From the NCBI GenBank assembly GCA_004553485.1, contig SFLG01000067.1, positions 1 through 15,112 of the forward strand: a stretch of DNA of 15,112 bases, read 5' to 3'. Made by a program: the position numbers and the translations under genes. The notes below the pieces were generated by a model. It was not told where the DNA came from. It searched no databases and saw nothing but the letters and a program-made list of their open reading frames with translations. Below, piece by piece: positions 14,165-15,112 of the stretch (position 1 is its first letter; every line of letters starts with the position of its first letter). The DNA is from Bacteroidales bacterium. GTDB taxonomy: Bacteria > Bacteroidota > Bacteroidia > Bacteroidales > Muribaculaceae.

Positions 14165-15109
14165 ATGAAGAAATTTTACTCCATACTGTCAGCAATAGTA
14201 ATAGGTGGGCTGGTCTGCGCTCCCCAGTCGCTTTCGCAGAACCGCGGACGTCAGAATTACGGCGGTGGACATCGCACCGAACAGCGCGGCGCAGTCAGCC
14301 ACTCGTCGAGCCACGACCGCAAGGACCACAAAGACCATAAGCAGGACAAGGACCACAAATACGACCGCGACCACAAGCCCAACAACGGTTATCGTCCCGG
14401 CGGGAACAACCACAAGCCCGACCACGGTTATCGTCCCGGCGGGAACAACCACAAACCCGACCACGGGTACCGTCCCGGCGGGAACAACCACAAGCCCGAC
14501 CACGGCTACCGTCCCGGCGGGAACAACCACAAGCCCGACCACGGCTACCGTCCCAACTACGGCCACAAGCCCGACCACAACTGGCGTCCGCCTTACCACA
14601 AACGTCCGCCGCACATCCACGGTATGTATAATCACTACTACAAGTGGCACAGGCCCGTTCCGCCCCGCGGATGGGTTCACCACCACGGCGGCCCCCGTCT
14701 GTCGACGATATTGGGCGTAACAATAGGCACGGCCCTCAACTTGTCGCTGAACGCCTTGCTGAACGACGGATACACCGTCACCGGCTACGGCCCCTCGTCG
14801 GTATACCTCACGGGCGTAAACCAGTACGGTTGCTACTGGCCCAACGCAACGCTGAACTACATCAACAACAGCCTGCGGGGCAGTGAGTTTGTCTACTCCA
14901 CCTACGGCTACAACCGCGCCCGTTACGACCAGATGTACCGCTATATGACCAACCTCTATGGCGTCCCCGTCTCTTCAGACATCAACGGCGACCGCGTTAC
15001 GGCCACCTGGTGGGGCTACAACAACAGCTATATCTCGCTGAGCTACTTCCCCGACTACGACTCGGACGGCGTCTACCGCTACTACACCGTCCTCTCCGTC
15101 GGCAACTGA
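14165..15109 (+). CDS. Secreted His-rich repeat protein of unknown function
   Basis: The 314-residue protein starts at MKKFYSILSA and has a signal peptide of about 25 residues. The start is chosen over an upstream Met at 14138 because it sits directly before the signal peptide. After it comes a basic, His/Asp/Lys-rich stretch (about 45-69), then four 13-residue repeats of HKP(D/N)(H/N)GYRPGGNN (residues 70-121) and two shortened copies (122-142), then a His- and Pro-rich linker (143-177). The C-terminal domain (about 179-314) is Tyr- and Asn-rich, with GYGPSSVYLTGVNQYG and DQMYRYMTNLYG. That domain looks folded but I do not recognise it. The histidines could bind metal; that is inference. It lies at the window's right edge, with its stop inside; downstream neighbours are not visible. 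Confidence 0.82.
   Translation: MKKFYSILSAIVIGGLVCAPQSLSQNRGRQNYGGGHRTEQRGAVSHSSSHDRKDHKDHKQDKDHKYDRDHKPNNGYRPGGNNHKPDHGYRPGGNNHKPDHGYRPGGNNHKPDHGYRPGGNNHKPDHGYRPNYGHKPDHNWRPPYHKRPPHIHGMYNHYYKWHRPVPPRGWVHHHGGPRLSTILGVTIGTALNLSLNALLNDGYTVTGYGPSSVYLTGVNQYGCYWPNATLNYINNSLRGSEFVYSTYGYNRARYDQMYRYMTNLYGVPVSSDINGDRVTATWWGYNNSYISLSYFPDYDSDGVYRYYTVLSVGN
14372..14590. repeat. 39-bp tandem repeat within the His-rich gene
   Basis: Four complete 39-base units (14372-14410, 14411-14449, 14450-14488, 14489-14527) are followed by a 36-base unit (14528-14563) and a 27-base remnant (14564-14590). Units 2 to 4 differ mainly at synonymous or single positions, which suggests recent expansion. Copy number could vary between strains. 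Confidence 0.9.
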
Positions 15110-15112
15110 CCC

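Overview
The window looks like chromosomal DNA from a Bacteroidales bacterium. A high-GC, Muribaculaceae-like member is my best guess, but that is inference. The support is a GC-rich coding sequence with AT-rich leaders, TAnnTTTG-type -7 boxes, no consistent Shine-Dalgarno sequences, and gene families typical of the order: a PHP-type phosphatase, a Bacteroidetes-type topoisomerase IV A subunit, short lipoproteins, and pyrE followed by an SRPBCC gene.

Layout. Positions 1-688 hold no convincing protein gene. They contain a possible IS21-like element end, nested inverted and tandem repeats, a minus-strand tRNA-Met(CAU)-like gene that lacks half of its D arm, and that tRNA's terminator. Next is a minus-strand biotin-dependent carboxyltransferase (OadA/PycB type). 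Its stop codon lies in a 15-bp tandem repeat that supplies four in-frame TAA codons. A 342-bp divergent leader separates it from a plus-strand block: a PHP tyrosine phosphatase of the CpsB/YwqE type, topoisomerase IV subunit A with acidic tails, a frameshifted secreted protein (two open halves) and an S41 peptidase lipoprotein.

The S41 gene converges on a long minus-strand run read in the order pyrE, SRPBCC protein, small cysteine-rich lipoprotein, mtaB, lipid A-type acyltransferase, glycosyltransferase family 2. The last three overlap by 4 and 20 bases and are probably translationally coupled. The run combines pyrimidine synthesis, tRNA modification and envelope glycolipid assembly. Between the two converging blocks lies a perfect 26-bp palindrome with an imperfect 41-bp direct repeat. 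A 415-bp AT-rich leader then precedes a plus-strand gene for a secreted His-rich protein with 13-residue tandem repeats, which ends 3 bases before the window edge.

Most genes are housekeeping. The unusual content is structural: short tandem repeats with units of 9, 11, 12, 15, 22 and 39 bases, several of them at gene ends; the tRNA lacking half its D arm; the palindrome; and the broken gene. I see no defence system, CRISPR array, prophage or biosynthetic cluster, and I do not claim a new multi-gene system.
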